This document shows positions 12,591 to 23,730 of a DNA stretch of 64,000 bases, in pieces; the first letter of the stretch is position 1, and each line of letters opens with the position of its first letter. Below the pieces are notes generated by a model that saw only the letters and a program-made list of their open reading frames with translations, searched no databases and was not told the DNA's origin. The stretch covers positions 1-64,000 of the forward strand of contig NZ_NGVR01000007.1 in assembly GCF_002777965.1 (NCBI RefSeq), given 5' to 3'. This DNA comes from Proteus columbae. Lineage in GTDB: Bacteria; Pseudomonadota; Gammaproteobacteria; Enterobacterales; Enterobacteriaceae. The position numbers and the translations under genes are program-made.

Positions 12591-13478
12591 ATGAAAACAT
12601 TTCTGCGCAGTTGTTCTATTGCTGTTTTCATCTTTATTTCCGGATGCAGCACTAGTCCAGAGTGGCGCCAGAATGCGATTTTTGCCACACCATTGCAGCC
12701 TTCTTTACAACAAGAAGTGATATTGGCTCGTATAGAACAAATCCTAGCGAGCCGTTCATTAACCGAAGATGAATACGCACAGCTTTTATATGAGCGTGGT
12801 GTGCTGTATGATAGCCTCGGTTTACGAGCTTTAGCGCGTAATGATTTTTCAATGGCGCTATCAATACGACCAGATATGCTAGAAATTTTTAATTTTCTAG
12901 GTATCTATTTTACGCAGGCAGCGAATTACGATGCTGCTTATGAAGCGTTTGATTCTGTTTTAGAGCTTGATCCAACTTACAATAATGCGCGTTTTAATCG
13001 TGGTATCGCTTTGTACTACGGTGGCCGATTGAAATTGGCGCAGGATGATCTGCAGGCGTTTTATCAGGTCGATCCAAATGATCCCATTCGTTCGCTTTGG
13101 TTATATCTTGTAGAAAAAGAGATAAACACTGATTTGGCTAAACAACAGCTAAAACAGCGATACCAGCAGGCGAATAAAACGGGGCAATGGGGATGGAATA
13201 TAGTTGAGTTTTATTTAGGCGATATTAATGAGAAAACATTAATGTTGAAACTAAATGAAGCTTCAACCGATAACACTTCGCTCGCTGAGCATCTTAGTGA
13301 AACTAACTTCTATTTAGGTAAGTATTACCTAAGTCTGGGGGACATGGATAGCGCAGAAGCGTTATTCAAGCTGACGGTTGCCAACAACGCACATAACTTT
13401 GTTGAGCACCGCTACGCATTGTTGGAATTAGCACTGTTAGGCCAACAAGAAGACCTAGCGGAATCGGACCAGCAATAG
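12591..13478 (+). CDS. nlpI: outer-membrane lipoprotein NlpI
   Basis: TPR adaptor lipoprotein that in E. coli scaffolds peptidoglycan hydrolases and delivers MepS to the Prc protease. The 295 residues begin with a lipoprotein signal peptide ending in the lipobox ISGC (Cys about 19). Tetratricopeptide-like helices follow, for example [26 protein letters not shown] and [37 protein letters not shown] lies before the ATG. It sits between pnp and deaD, the conserved order. Confidence 0.95.
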   Translation: MKTFLRSCSIAVFIFISGCSTSPEWRQNAIFATPLQPSLQQEVILARIEQILASRSLTEDEYAQLLYERGVLYDSLGLRALARNDFSMALSIRPDMLEIFNFLGIYFTQAANYDAAYEAFDSVLELDPTYNNARFNRGIALYYGGRLKLAQDDLQAFYQVDPNDPIRSLWLYLVEKEINTDLAKQQLKQRYQQANKTGQWGWNIVEFYLGDINEKTLMLKLNEASTDNTSLAEHLSETNFYLGKYYLSLGDMDSAEALFKLTVANNAHNFVEHRYALLELALLGQQEDLAESDQQ

Positions 13479-13649
13479 CTGACGAACATTTCTCTGATCA
13501 GTTTGAAAGCCATCATCTACATAGGATGAGGGCTTGTTTGTTCGTTTAATAATATAATTTGAGCCAGTTCACATTTTAGATGATAAAGACCGACAAACCA
13601 TGCGGTATGTTATGTCAACTGGCTGCCATAATGAATGAGGCACAGTGAC

Positions 13650-15527
13650 ATGACTACTGAAACCGATATGACTTTTGCTGATCTAGGTTTATCAGCACCT
13701 ATTTTGACTGCACTGAATGACTTAGGCTACGAGAAGCCTTCTCCAATTCAGCAACAATGTATTCCTTTCCTTTTAAATGGTAATGATGTTTTAGGTATGG
13801 CACAGACCGGTAGTGGTAAAACTGCCGCATTTAGCCTGCCGTTATTACACAATCTCGACGAATCATTAAAAGCACCACAAATTTTAGTTTTAGCACCGAC
13901 TCGTGAACTTGCGGTTCAGGTTGCTGAAGCCATTGAAGATTTTTCTAAGCATTTACCAAAAGTAAATGTTGTTGCACTGTATGGTGGTCAGCGTTACGAC
14001 GTTCAATTACGTGCGTTACGTCAAGGTCCACAAGTTGTTGTGGGTACACCAGGTCGTTTATTAGACCATTTAAACCGTGGCACATTAGATTTATCTAAAC
14101 TGAAAGGTTTAGTATTAGATGAAGCTGATGAAATGTTACGTATGGGCTTTATTGAAGATGTTGAAAACATTTTAAGTAAGATCCCAGCAGAACACCAAAC
14201 TGCACTGTTCTCTGCAACAATGCCAGAAGCGATTCGTCGTATTACTCGTCGTTTTATGAACGATCCGAAAGAAGTACGCATCCAAAGTAGCGTAACGACA
14301 CGTCCAGACATTAGCCAAAGCTATTGGATGACATTCGGCGCACGTAAAAATGAAGCGTTAATTCGTTTCTTAGAAGCTGAAGATTTTGATGCGGCAATTA
14401 TTTTCGTTCGTACTAAAAATGCAACATTAGAAGTTGCTGAAGCTTTAGAGCGTAATGGTTATAACAGCGCAGCGTTAAACGGTGATATGAACCAATCACT
14501 GCGTGAGCAAACATTAGAGCGCCTGAAAAATGGTCGTTTAGACATTTTAATCGCGACTGACGTTGCTGCTCGTGGTCTTGACGTTGACCGTATCAGCCTT
14601 GTTGTAAACTATGATATCCCAATGGATTCAGAGTCTTACGTTCACCGTATTGGTCGTACAGGCCGTGCGGGTCGTGCTGGCCGTGCAATTTTATTCGTTG
14701 ATAACCGTGAGCGTCGTTTACTGCGCAATATCGAACGTACAATGAAGATGACTATTCCTGAAGTAGAACTGCCAAATGCAGAGCTTATCAGCCAACGTCG
14801 TCAGGAAAAATTTGCACAGCAAATCGCACAACAATTAGAAACTAGCAACCTTGACCAGTATCGTGCTCTGTTACCTAAATTAGCTCCACAAGGTGAAGAA
14901 GCGTTAGATATGGAAACACTGGCTGCGGTATTACTGAAAATGGCTCAAGGTGAGCGTGCGCTTATCCTGCCACCAGATCCAGTTCGTCGTCCTCGCCGTG
15001 AATTTAACGATCGTGACGATCGTCGTGGTGATGATCGCCGTCGCGGTGATAACGATCGCGAGCGTTCTCCTCGTCGTGAACGTCGTGATGCTGGCGAAAT
15101 GGATTTATACCGTATCGAAGTGGGTCGTGATGATGGTGTTGAAGTTCGTCATATCGTTGGTGCAATTGCTAACGAAGGCGATATCAGCAGCCGTTACATT
15201 GGTAATATCAAACTGTATGGTTCTCACTCAACCATTGAATTACCAAAAGGTATGCCAACAGATTTATTAAGCCATTTCACACGTACACGTATTATGAACA
15301 AACCACTGAATATGCAATTAGTGGGTGATGCTCAATCTCAGCCTTTCCGTGAACGCCGTGGCAATAGTCGCCGTGATGGTCAACCACAAGGCGGTCGCCG
15401 TTTTAATAATGGTGATCAACCTCAACGCCGTGGTAATAATGATCGTGGTGGTGAACGTGGTAACTTCCGTGGTAACCGTAATAACGAAGGAACACCACGT
15501 CGTCGTAGCAGCTCTCATAACCAATAA
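13650..15527 (+). CDS. deaD: cold-shock DEAD-box RNA helicase
   Basis: ATP-dependent RNA helicase (CsdA) acting in ribosome assembly and mRNA decay at low temperature. The start is taken at ATG 13650 (625 residues, [14 protein letters not shown]) with GAGG about 10 bases upstream; an in-frame ATG at 13635 would add five residues. Motifs in order are the Q-motif (YEKPSPIQ), AQTGSGKT (51-58), [19 protein letters not shown] and [11 protein letters not shown]. The C-terminal half has the DbpA-like RNA-binding domain and a long Arg/Asp/Asn/Gly-rich basic tail. The 170-base leader may carry cold-shock control. Confidence 0.96.
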   Translation: MTTETDMTFADLGLSAPILTALNDLGYEKPSPIQQQCIPFLLNGNDVLGMAQTGSGKTAAFSLPLLHNLDESLKAPQILVLAPTRELAVQVAEAIEDFSKHLPKVNVVALYGGQRYDVQLRALRQGPQVVVGTPGRLLDHLNRGTLDLSKLKGLVLDEADEMLRMGFIEDVENILSKIPAEHQTALFSATMPEAIRRITRRFMNDPKEVRIQSSVTTRPDISQSYWMTFGARKNEALIRFLEAEDFDAAIIFVRTKNATLEVAEALERNGYNSAALNGDMNQSLREQTLERLKNGRLDILIATDVAARGLDVDRISLVVNYDIPMDSESYVHRIGRTGRAGRAGRAILFVDNRERRLLRNIERTMKMTIPEVELPNAELISQRRQEKFAQQIAQQLETSNLDQYRALLPKLAPQGEEALDMETLAAVLLKMAQGERALILPPDPVRRPRREFNDRDDRRGDDRRRGDNDRERSPRRERRDAGEMDLYRIEVGRDDGVEVRHIVGAIANEGDISSRYIGNIKLYGSHSTIELPKGMPTDLLSHFTRTRIMNKPLNMQLVGDAQSQPFRERRGNSRRDGQPQGGRRFNNGDQPQRRGNNDRGGERGNFRGNRNNEGTPRRRSSSHNQ

Positions 15528-15575
15528 GAGCCTACAATCAACTCAATATTAAATTTGAGTCGATGACAAAAAATA

Positions 15576-15608
15576 AAAACCAGTCAATGTAAGTTGGCTG
15601 GTTTTTTT
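15576..15608. terminator. bidirectional terminator between deaD and btsR
   Basis: AAAAACCAG pairs with CTGGTTTTT with an inner CAA/TTG pairing. T-runs are present on both strands, so it can end deaD from the left and btsR from the right, which converge here. Confidence 0.85.
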
Positions 15609-15638
15609 TATACTTATTTTATTACGAGATTTTATTAA

Positions 15639-16355
15639 TTAACTTAAACCAATCGCTTCTTTTAATGGTTTTAAATATCGACGGCTGACAGGAATTTGGC
15701 TGTTATTGTGTAATATTAATTCCGCTTGTCCATTATCACCAAAAACAATCTCATTAACATAATCCATATTGATTAAATATTGACGATGACAACGGACTAG
15801 TTGTGTCCGCGTTTCTAATGTACGCAACGTTAATTCTGTAAAACCTTCTTGGCCTTGATTATTGGTTACATAAACCCCACTGAGCCTTGATGTTGCAAAT
15901 ACGGCCTCATCAATTGGCATTAACCAAATACGGCTATGACCGGTACAAGGAATGCATTTTAAACGTTCTTCTGGTGGGGATAATAAATCAATATTCTGTT
16001 TATTACCTTGGCGTAAACGGTTCAATGTTTTAGTAAGGCGCTCTTGCTCTAAAGGTTTGAGTAGATAATCAAAGGCATGCTCTTCAAAGGCTTGGATTGC
16101 ATACTCTTCAAATGCAGTTAAAAAGACAATATAAGGACGATGTTCAGGATCCAGCATTGTGACCATTTCAAGCCCTGTAATGCGTGGCATTTGAATATCC
16201 AGAAAGACAACATCGGGCTTTTTACGGTGTATCTCTCCTATGGCTTCAATTGCATTACTGCATTCACCAACAATATGAATATCTTTTTCTACTTCAAGTA
16301 AACAACGTAAATTTTCACGAGCCAACGGCTCATCATCAACGATTAATATATTCAT
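15639..16355 (-). CDS. btsR: LytTR-family response regulator BtsR (YehT)
   Basis: DNA-binding response regulator of the pyruvate-sensing BtsS/BtsR pair, which in E. coli activates the pyruvate transporter gene btsT. It has 238 residues. The receiver domain (about 1-115) has the acidic pair DDE (7-9) and the phosphoacceptor Asp53 in FLDIQMP. The LytTR DNA-binding domain (about 135-235) includes [14 protein letters not shown]. It starts two bases after the btsS stop, so the genes form an operon. No btsT-like gene lies in the window. Confidence 0.93.
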   Translation of the reverse strand: MNILIVDDEPLARENLRCLLEVEKDIHIVGECSNAIEAIGEIHRKKPDVVFLDIQMPRITGLEMVTMLDPEHRPYIVFLTAFEEYAIQAFEEHAFDYLLKPLEQERLTKTLNRLRQGNKQNIDLLSPPEERLKCIPCTGHSRIWLMPIDEAVFATSRLSGVYVTNNQGQEGFTELTLRTLETRTQLVRCHRQYLINMDYVNEIVFGDNGQAELILHNNSQIPVSRRYLKPLKEAIGLS

Positions 16356-16357
16356 TG

Positions 16358-18061
16358 TTATGCAGTGTTATCCATACTTTTCTCTAGAGGTAAGCAAATT
16401 TTTACCTTTGTATATTCATCGGCTTGGCATTCCACTAAAACACCATAAAGCTCGCCATAGCGTAATTTTAATCGCTTATCCACCAGCCTCATTCCTAACC
16501 CTAATTCATGAGAAGGGCATTGAGGTTGATAAAGTCCCGCATTATCACAGATTTCAATAATGATTAAATGGTGTTCTTGGTGTGCTCTAATTGTAATCTT
16601 TCCGATATCTAATAACTGTGACGTTCCATGTTTAATTGCATTTTCGACCATTGGTTGAAGTGAAAAAGCAGGTAGACGAGCATTAGCTAGGCTTTCAGGA
16701 ATTTGAATATCAATCTGTAAACGTTCCTGAAAACGGGCTTTTTCGATTTGTAAATAGGCATTCACATGTTCAATCTCATCACTTAATGTCACAACAGCTT
16801 CAGGTCTTTTTAAATTTTTACGAAAGAAAGCAGAGAGAAATTGCACTAATTGCTTTGCTTGTTCGCTATCACGTCGAATAACCGCTTGTAGTGTATTTAA
16901 TGCATTAAAAAGAAAATGGGGATTCACTTGCGCATGGAGAAGTTTAATCTCTGATTCTAAAAGAGATTGCTTATTTCGCTCATATTGTCCAGCCAGAATT
17001 TGTGCAGATAATAGACTTGCAATCCCTTCACCTAGGGTTCGGTTAATAGAACTAAATAGGCGATTTTTAGCCTCATAAAGTTTTATTGTGCCAATGACTT
17101 GGTTATTTTCGCCTCTCAATGGAATAACTAAGGTTGAGCCCAGTTTGCAATGGGGTGAAAGCGTGCAACGGTAAGGTGTTTCATTACCATCTGCATAAAC
17201 AACTTCATTATTATTGATGGCTTGCTTGGATTGTTCTGATGAAATAGGTGTACCCGGTAAATGATGATCAGCACCAATACCAATAAAGGCGAGAAGTTTT
17301 TCTCTATCTGTAATCGCAACAGCACTGACTCTTAGTTCTTGATAAATGACTTTTGCCACACGAGTGCTATTATCTTGATTAAATCCTTTACGCAAAATAC
17401 CTTCGGTACAAACGGCAATTTTTAATGCTTGAGCTGAGAATGCGCTGGTATATTTTTCAAATATTGCCCGTCTATCTTGTAATATTCGAATAAACATCGC
17501 AGCACCAACGGTATTTGCGACAATCATTGGCGCTGCAATATCTTTCACTAAGGCAAGCGCTTCATTAAATGGGCGAGCTAATAATAAGATGATGCTCATC
17601 TGTATTATTTCGGCAAAGAAAGTCACTGCCGCTGCGGTCCATGGATTAAAAATCCGGTGCATTTGCCCGTGCTTGACGTAATAACGGTGAACTAATCCGC
17701 CAATTAATCCTTCTACAATGGTAGACACCATACAGCTAAATGCAGTCATACCACCAAGTGAATAGCGGTGTAAGCCCCCCGTAAAACCAACGAGAAAGCC
17801 GACGTAAGGGCCTCCTAGCAACCCGCCTAAGACAGAGCCAATAGCCCGCGTATTAGCAATAGAATCATTAATATGTAGCCCAAAATAGGTACCCATAATG
17901 CAGAAAATAGAGAATATGACATAGCACATTAATTTATGTGGTAGTTTTATCGTGACCTGTAAAAGCGGCGTAAATAGCGGGGTTTTGCTTAAAAACCAAG
18001 CAATAATTAAATAAACGCACATTTGCTGTAATAACAGCAAAATAAGATCAAATTCATACAT
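16358..18061 (-). CDS. btsS: sensor histidine kinase BtsS (YehU)
   Basis: LytS-type membrane kinase that senses extracellular pyruvate in E. coli. The 567 residues comprise a 5TM-Lyt membrane domain (about 5-195, with [16 protein letters not shown]), a GAF-like region (about 220-360), the phosphoacceptor block [16 protein letters not shown] (His382) and a C-terminal ATPase domain with the N-box VENAIKHG. It is transcribed upstream of btsR. Close similarity to YehU along its whole length makes the assignment firm. Confidence 0.94.
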   Translation of the reverse strand: MYEFDLILLLLQQMCVYLIIAWFLSKTPLFTPLLQVTIKLPHKLMCYVIFSIFCIMGTYFGLHINDSIANTRAIGSVLGGLLGGPYVGFLVGFTGGLHRYSLGGMTAFSCMVSTIVEGLIGGLVHRYYVKHGQMHRIFNPWTAAAVTFFAEIIQMSIILLLARPFNEALALVKDIAAPMIVANTVGAAMFIRILQDRRAIFEKYTSAFSAQALKIAVCTEGILRKGFNQDNSTRVAKVIYQELRVSAVAITDREKLLAFIGIGADHHLPGTPISSEQSKQAINNNEVVYADGNETPYRCTLSPHCKLGSTLVIPLRGENNQVIGTIKLYEAKNRLFSSINRTLGEGIASLLSAQILAGQYERNKQSLLESEIKLLHAQVNPHFLFNALNTLQAVIRRDSEQAKQLVQFLSAFFRKNLKRPEAVVTLSDEIEHVNAYLQIEKARFQERLQIDIQIPESLANARLPAFSLQPMVENAIKHGTSQLLDIGKITIRAHQEHHLIIIEICDNAGLYQPQCPSHELGLGMRLVDKRLKLRYGELYGVLVECQADEYTKVKICLPLEKSMDNTA

Positions 18062-18295
18062 AAGTATTAAGTACCGTTCTCTTTTCTATCTGATAAACAT
18101 AAAAAGTTCAGATAAAACGGGGATATTAATTAGGCGATAAAGTTTGATATAAGAATAACTTAATCGCACTATCAAAGAAAATATTCCTTTGCGTCAGTGA
18201 TCTGGCGCACAAAATTCTTAAAGAAATTCTGAGTTATTGTGTAATATAACTCTGTCAGTGAGTGTTCTACTTCACTATTAAGGTCTAATCGTTAT

Positions 18296-19267
18296 ATGAA
18301 AAAAAGAGCCATTTATCTTATTTTATTAATGCTAATACTCATTGCATTAGCCATACTTTTCCGTGCGCATAATCAATATTTATTATTGCAAGGAGAAGTT
18401 GACGCTCCAGAAGTGATTGTTGCCTCTAAAGCCAAAGGTCGTGTCATAGAACGGCATATAGAGCGAGGTGATGATGTCAAAAAAGGGCAATTGATGATCA
18501 CATTAGAAAGCCCTGAACTCAATGCACAAGTCGCTGCACTTGAGGCCGCCAAAGCACAAGCTCAAGCTCAATTAGATTTGTCATTACATGGTACAAGAGA
18601 AGAGAGCATCCGTAACCTAGAAGCGGTGTTATCTCAAGCCAAAGTAGAAGCAGCCAATGCGACAAGAGATTATCAGCGGATCAGCGCAGTGGCTAACCAA
18701 GGTTATGTATCAGCGACAGAACTGGATAATGCACGCCGTAACCGTGATGTTGCATCACAACGAGTCAGAGGCGCGCAAGCCGAGTTGGATGAAGCCAAAA
18801 ATGGCGATCGCATTGAATTACGCCAGAAATATACAGCAGCAGTACAACAAGCAGAACAACAGCTTATCGAATTGAAGATCCAACAAGACGATTTACAAGT
18901 CAAAGCACCTGTTGATGGTGAAGTTGGTCCTATTCCTGCGGAAATAGGTGAACTTTTTAATGCCAATAGCCCGCTTGCTACCCTTATTCGTATTCCTGAT
19001 GCCTATTTTGTTTATAACCTTCGTGAAGACATCTTAGCGGATATCCGCAAAGGTGATCGCATTATAATCACGGTGCCCGCATTAGGTAATAAAGAGGTAG
19101 AAGCTGAAATTCGCTATATCGCTCCAATGGGTGACTACGCAACAAAAAGAGCAACAAGAGCAACGGGTGATTTCGATTTAAAAACGTTTGAGATCCGACT
19201 ATATCCTGTGACGCCAATAGAAGGGCTTCGCCCCGGCATGAGTGCATTATGGCGTTGGGATAAATAA
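18296..19267 (+). CDS. HlyD-family periplasmic adaptor protein
   Basis: A 323-residue membrane-fusion protein: one N-terminal membrane anchor (about 5-23), a biotinyl-lipoyl-like first half (GEVDAPEVIVASKAKGRVIERHIERGDDVKKGQ), a long alpha-helical hairpin (about 80-190, rich in Ala/Gln/Glu), the second lipoyl half (LQVKAPVDGEVG) and a beta-barrel end. Such adaptors link inner-membrane exporters to an outer-membrane channel. It opens an operon with two ABC-2 permeases and diverges from btsS. It resembles E. coli YhiI and related proteins; the substrate is unknown. No outer-membrane channel gene is adjacent. Confidence 0.85.
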   Translation: MKKRAIYLILLMLILIALAILFRAHNQYLLLQGEVDAPEVIVASKAKGRVIERHIERGDDVKKGQLMITLESPELNAQVAALEAAKAQAQAQLDLSLHGTREESIRNLEAVLSQAKVEAANATRDYQRISAVANQGYVSATELDNARRNRDVASQRVRGAQAELDEAKNGDRIELRQKYTAAVQQAEQQLIELKIQQDDLQVKAPVDGEVGPIPAEIGELFNANSPLATLIRIPDAYFVYNLREDILADIRKGDRIIITVPALGNKEVEAEIRYIAPMGDYATKRATRATGDFDLKTFEIRLYPVTPIEGLRPGMSALWRWDK

Positions 19268-19278
19268 AAGGACAAACA

Positions 19279-20424
19279 ATGAGAGTAAAGGCAGCTTGGC
19301 GTGGCTTTAGTAGCGCATTTTCGCGAGAAACTCATATGGCAGTACGTAGCCCCGTTTTTCACTGGCTAAGCTGGCTATTTCCATTGATGTTATTCACGTT
19401 AATTAGTGCTAACTTTTCTGAAGGTACATTGCTGAATTTGCCAGTCTCAGTGATCAATAACGATAATAGCCCGTTATCGAGAACACTGATCAGAGACTTA
19501 AATGCAGGCTCTCATGCGCAATTAAATACGCTAGATGGTAATCCTCGCACGGCAATGGAACGGCTTGGTAGTGCAAAAGATTACGCGATACTGACCATTC
19601 CTCGACACTTTGAAAGTAAGGTATTAGCAGGAAAACAACCCACTACACGTATGTATTACAACGGGTTGTATTATGCCGCTGGGAGCTATGCAATACAGGA
19701 TTTTAGCGGACTAATTGCAGAGCTTAATGCGCAATATCGCACTGTTTTAGCTCAAGAAATGAATAAACCTGTTCCACCATTAGCCAAAGTGACTCTCTCT
19801 TATGACAGTTTGTTTAATGCCAGTGGCAGTTATATTTATTACCAGCAATTTGCAGCTACGATCCATATGCTCCAGCTATTTGTCGTGACCTGTACGATTT
19901 ATTCGTTATCGCGCGGTAATATGCTATTAAATATTAAGCCCTTCACATTTGCACTTATTGGTAAACTCACTCCTTACACGCTGTTTTTCTTAACCTTATT
20001 AATTGTTGAATTAGCGGCATTAGTGCATTTTTCGGGGGCGAAGGTGAACGGTAATCCGCTATATATGGTGTTAGTGGGGTTTTTCTACATTATTGCAGCT
20101 CAAAGTGTGGGATTGCTGCTCTTTGCGTTTACCAATAGTGCGATCACGGCATACAGTATGATAGGTATGTTGGTGAGTATTGCCTTGGCATTTTCAGGCA
20201 TGGCTGTACCTGAACTTTCGATGATCTTACCTGCACGGATTATCTCTAATTTAGAGCCATTAACGCACGCCTTAAATGCGATGTTTGATATCTTCTTAAG
20301 AGAAGTATCACTACAAGGTATTTTATATGTTTGTTCACTCTTGCTGATTTATCCTTTTGCTATCGCTTTCTTAGTTCGCAAACGTATTTTTAAACGATTG
20401 GAATTACAGGTAGGTGTTGCATGA
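19279..20424 (+). CDS. ABC-2 type permease (first of two)
   Basis: A 381-residue inner-membrane permease of the ABC-2 (YhhJ-like) type. It has an N-terminal membrane helix (about 30-48), a large periplasmic domain (about 50-190, with LPVSVINNDNSPLSRTLIRDL) and five or six C-terminal helices (about 195-375). It starts 11 bases after the adaptor gene, with AAAGGA upstream, and its stop overlaps the next permease. No nucleotide-binding protein is encoded beside it. Exported substrate unknown. Confidence 0.85.
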   Translation: MRVKAAWRGFSSAFSRETHMAVRSPVFHWLSWLFPLMLFTLISANFSEGTLLNLPVSVINNDNSPLSRTLIRDLNAGSHAQLNTLDGNPRTAMERLGSAKDYAILTIPRHFESKVLAGKQPTTRMYYNGLYYAAGSYAIQDFSGLIAELNAQYRTVLAQEMNKPVPPLAKVTLSYDSLFNASGSYIYYQQFAATIHMLQLFVVTCTIYSLSRGNMLLNIKPFTFALIGKLTPYTLFFLTLLIVELAALVHFSGAKVNGNPLYMVLVGFFYIIAAQSVGLLLFAFTNSAITAYSMIGMLVSIALAFSGMAVPELSMILPARIISNLEPLTHALNAMFDIFLREVSLQGILYVCSLLLIYPFAIAFLVRKRIFKRLELQVGVA

Positions 20425-21587
20425 TGCAAATGTACTTCCAAACTTTTAAGCGTGTTCTATTGGGTATGTTAGAAAAACCCATGTGGATGTTACTTATCGT
20501 TTCCCTATGCATTATGAGTTTGGTATATGCCAAACCTGTTTTATGGGATTTGCCTGTGGCTGTGATTAATCAAGACCATAGTCCTGCCAGTTATTCGCTT
20601 ATAAGGGCATTAAACTCGACACCTAAATTAAGCATTAAGAACTACGATAATTTAGATGAAGCTCGTCACGATATGATTATGCGTGAGCTTTTTGCCATCA
20701 TTATTATTCCAACTGATTTTGAGAAGAAATTACTCAATGGTAAAGATGTCACTGTGCCAGTCTTTGGTGATGCAACAAACCGGCTGGCTAGCGGGCAAAT
20801 TCAACAAGAGTTGATGCTGGCGTATCAACAGTTATTAGATGCTTACAATGGACGTATTTTGAGAAATGCAGGCTTTAGTGTTGAACAATCAAAAATCTTA
20901 TTAAAGCCAATCCAAGGCGAAACTATAGCGATGTATAACCCCGGTGTGAGTTTTGCTGCGATTATTTTCCCTGGATTATTAGTGATGTTATTACAACACT
21001 CCCTTTTAATTGCTTGTGTGCGTGTCAGCATTGCAGTGCGAAGTACGCCAAAAGGAAAACCACCTTTGGCTGTGTATTTAGGGGCGCTATCGGCACTTAT
21101 TCCTATTTGGTTATTTTTATCTGCCGTCTTCTTTGCATTATGGCCTTGGGTATTAGGTTACCGACAAGAGGCTCCGCTTTACCAAATATGGATGCTTACT
21201 TTCCCATTCCTATTGGCAGTATTAGGTCTCGGCAAGCTAATTACAGAATGTTTACGCAGTGTTGAGATGATTTATCTGACACTCGCATTTGTTACAACAC
21301 CCGTGTTCTATATTTCTGGTACGATTTGGCCATTACAAGCAATGCCTGACTGGGTATTTGCGATTTCATCCGCATTACCTTCTACATGGGCAGTAAATGC
21401 CATGGCAGGGATTAACCAAATGGGGCTGTCATTCCAAAGCATCTTGGGTGATATCGTGATGATGCTCGTTTTAGGCGTGATTTATACGGTATTAGGTACG
21501 CTGGTGGGAATGCTACGCAATGGTGAATTAAGACATATTACACACCAATTTAAACATTGGTTACATGATCGTGGTGAGTCAAAATAA
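20421..21587 (+). CDS. ABC-2 type permease (second of two)
   Basis: A 388-residue paralogue of the preceding permease with the same plan: one N-terminal helix, a periplasmic domain containing DLPVAVINQDHSPASYSLIRAL, and a C-terminal multi-helix membrane domain with TPVFYISGTIWPLQAMP. The ATGA overlap with the upstream gene implies coupled translation and probably a heterodimeric transporter. The operon ends at a terminator directly after the stop, so an ATPase would have to be supplied from elsewhere in the genome. Confidence 0.85.
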   Translation: MMQMYFQTFKRVLLGMLEKPMWMLLIVSLCIMSLVYAKPVLWDLPVAVINQDHSPASYSLIRALNSTPKLSIKNYDNLDEARHDMIMRELFAIIIIPTDFEKKLLNGKDVTVPVFGDATNRLASGQIQQELMLAYQQLLDAYNGRILRNAGFSVEQSKILLKPIQGETIAMYNPGVSFAAIIFPGLLVMLLQHSLLIACVRVSIAVRSTPKGKPPLAVYLGALSALIPIWLFLSAVFFALWPWVLGYRQEAPLYQIWMLTFPFLLAVLGLGKLITECLRSVEMIYLTLAFVTTPVFYISGTIWPLQAMPDWVFAISSALPSTWAVNAMAGINQMGLSFQSILGDIVMMLVLGVIYTVLGTLVGMLRNGELRHITHQFKHWLHDRGESK

Positions 21588-21607
21588 AAAGCCCTTATGG
21601 GCTTTTT
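21586..21607. terminator. bidirectional terminator, exporter operon / ubiV
   Basis: AAAAAGCCC pairs with GGGCTTTTT around a TTAT loop. It overlaps the last bases of the second permease gene and serves the convergent ubiV transcript as well. Confidence 0.85.
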
Positions 21608-21626
21608 ATTCCAACATATTATATTT

Positions 21627-22505
21627 TTACTCTACTAATTCTAATCCAGCCAACTTACGCCAATAGCCATTACAATCATGATGATGAATCGTTGTAAGGG
21701 GTTGTTGACCTTGCCCATTTTGGCGAAATTTTTGTAAAGTATCAAAAATTGCGTCAGATTCAGGAGATAAACGGATAATATCCACTAAACCAGCCATTGA
21801 TGTTTGATCGTTACCCAAGTTATAACAATAGCCACTTTGTGTTTGAATGCCATTAAGAACAAATACTTGCTGATTTTCTTGTGAAAGGACTTTACGGCCT
21901 TGAGGGTATTTTTGACAACAGGTTTCACAATCATCTTTAGAGCGATTTTCAGAACGCGCAGTAAAACAGCGCGCGGAATAAGCTAAAGGAAGATGCCCAT
22001 AAGCAAATACCTCAACTTCAAATTGATCGCGAATGCCTAATGTTTCACATTGGTTTAGAAGGTTACTTAACCATTCACGAGAAAGCTCAACAGGCATACA
22101 CCAACGCATCATTCCTTGTTTATGCAACAAACGTAACGCATAAGCGTTGTAGCAATTAAGCCCGTGGCCTGCGACAAAAGGAAGATGTCGTTCGTAAAGC
22201 ATATTAATCACACCAAAATCATGTGCTTCAACTAAAAACTCACCGTTATCAACTAACTTCGCAATTTCTTTTAATTCAGAAGGTGCTTGTAATAACGCTA
22301 AGGTAGAAAGAACCACTTGTTTACCACTTTTAGCGACTTCTTTGGCGAGATTTATCCAATCTTGGGGCTTGGTCTCTCGGCGTTTACTACAAACAGTCTC
22401 ACCTAAATAAATAATATCCGCATCACATTGTTTGGCTTTTTCATAAAACGCTTCAAGTGTCTCTTTTTGCCAATAATAAAGTACAGAGCCTAATGCATAT
22501 TTCAT
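21627..22505 (-). CDS. ubiV: ubiquinone synthesis U32 protein UbiV (YhbV)
   Basis: Partner of UbiU in oxygen-independent hydroxylation during ubiquinone synthesis; the E. coli pair forms a [4Fe-4S] heterodimer. The start is placed at ATG 22505, giving 292 residues (MKYALGSVLYYW) as in E. coli; an upstream start would add 13 residues that overlap ubiU. AAGGATAAG precedes the ATG. U32 signature stretches include GHGLNCYNAYALRLL. The Cys set in ICLGE-like VCSKRRE and CETCC fits the cluster ligands. Confidence 0.94.
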   Translation of the reverse strand: MKYALGSVLYYWQKETLEAFYEKAKQCDADIIYLGETVCSKRRETKPQDWINLAKEVAKSGKQVVLSTLALLQAPSELKEIAKLVDNGEFLVEAHDFGVINMLYERHLPFVAGHGLNCYNAYALRLLHKQGMMRWCMPVELSREWLSNLLNQCETLGIRDQFEVEVFAYGHLPLAYSARCFTARSENRSKDDCETCCQKYPQGRKVLSQENQQVFVLNGIQTQSGYCYNLGNDQTSMAGLVDIIRLSPESDAIFDTLQKFRQNGQGQQPLTTIHHHDCNGYWRKLAGLELVE

Positions 22506-22518
22506 TTTCTTATCCTTA

Positions 22519-23514
22519 TTATTGCCATTTACGGTGATAAGCACCCAATGTGGTTTGCGTTCCTTCTGAAATTTTTCCTAATGCGTTCATCCAGCGAGGA
22601 TCTGTGCTAAAGCCTTGAGGATTTTTCTTACATTGATCAATAGCAGTACGCCAAACTCTTGCGACTTCTGTTACATAAGCAGGGCTACGTTGACGACCTT
22701 CAATTTTGACAGATGCAATATTCATTGCCATTAGCTCAGGCAACAGAGAAAGCGTATTGAGGCTTGTTGGCTCTTCTAATGCGTGATAACAGTGGTCATC
22801 AACAAAATAGCGCCCTTTGCACAATGTTGGATAACCTGCATTTTCATTAGGTGAATAGCGGTCGATAAGCACATCATTAAGGCGAGATTCCATTCCTTGA
22901 GGTGTCTGTTGCCAACGTACAAAACGAGCAGGAGAGCAAGCACCTACGGTATTAGGGGATTCGCCTGTTAAATAAGAAGAGAGATAGCATCGACCTTCAG
23001 CCATAATACATAAACTACCAAAGGCAAAAACTTCTAAAGGTACTGGGCTAGTTTGTGCTAATTGTTTGACTTGATGAATAGATAGAACACGAGGAAGAAC
23101 AATGCGAGCCACATCGAAGTTACGTTGATAAAACTCAATAGCTTGTGTATTAGTTGCTGAGGCTTGCACTGAAACATGACGTTCAATATGAGGATAACGC
23201 TCTGCAGCGTACTCTAACATGGCGATATCCGCCAAGATAAGAGCATCAGCCCCTAAAGATGCCGCCATATCAACGGCTTTTTGCCAGCGTTCAAATCCAT
23301 CAGGGTGAGCAAAGGTGTTTATTGCAATATGCAATTTTCGCTGGTGGCGATGAACATAATTAACCGCTTCTTGTAACTTCTTTTCTGTGAAATTTAAACC
23401 AGCAAAATGTCTTGCATTAGTATCATCTTTTAAGCCGATATAAACGGCATCCGCGCCATTATCTATGGCCGCTTTTAAGGCAGGTAAATTACCCGCTGGG
23501 CACAGCAATTCCAT
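22519..23514 (-). CDS. ubiU: ubiquinone synthesis U32 protein UbiU (YhbU)
   Basis: U32 peptidase-fold protein that works with UbiV in O2-independent ubiquinone synthesis. ATG 23514 gives 331 residues (MELLCPAGN), the E. coli length; a GTG two codons upstream is the alternative. AAAGGGAAG precedes it. Characteristic blocks are DGADAVYIG-like NGADAVYIGLKDDTNARHF, EVFAFGSLCIMAEGRCYLSSY and SVKIEGRQRSPAYV, with Cys residues placed for a [4Fe-4S] cluster. The ubiV start follows 13 bases after its stop. Divergent from ubiT. Confidence 0.95.
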   Translation of the reverse strand: MELLCPAGNLPALKAAIDNGADAVYIGLKDDTNARHFAGLNFTEKKLQEAVNYVHRHQRKLHIAINTFAHPDGFERWQKAVDMAASLGADALILADIAMLEYAAERYPHIERHVSVQASATNTQAIEFYQRNFDVARIVLPRVLSIHQVKQLAQTSPVPLEVFAFGSLCIMAEGRCYLSSYLTGESPNTVGACSPARFVRWQQTPQGMESRLNDVLIDRYSPNENAGYPTLCKGRYFVDDHCYHALEEPTSLNTLSLLPELMAMNIASVKIEGRQRSPAYVTEVARVWRTAIDQCKKNPQGFSTDPRWMNALGKISEGTQTTLGAYHRKWQ

Positions 23515-23730
23515 CTTCACTTCCCTTTAGAAATTAAGAATGATCAGAAATTGTAATGAGCAAGATAAAAAAAGGTTTTGATTTAGGGCAGAGAACTCTG
23601 TTTTTTGCTTAAGTAAAATCAAAGAACTCAAAATGTGAACAACGGATTAACCGAATATTGATATAGGATCGCAGAATATCTGTCTATATCTGGCACAATA
23701 GCCCGTAATTTTATTTATAGGAGTCCGAAC

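Noticed and set aside
13508-13540. nlpI terminator
   Set aside because: AAGCC/GGCTT with an inner CATC/GATG step could fold, but mismatches and a broken T-run make it too weak to list.
23521-23730. FNR site between ubiU and ubiT
   Set aside because: TTGAT and ATCAA half-sites occur but not with the required four-base spacing.
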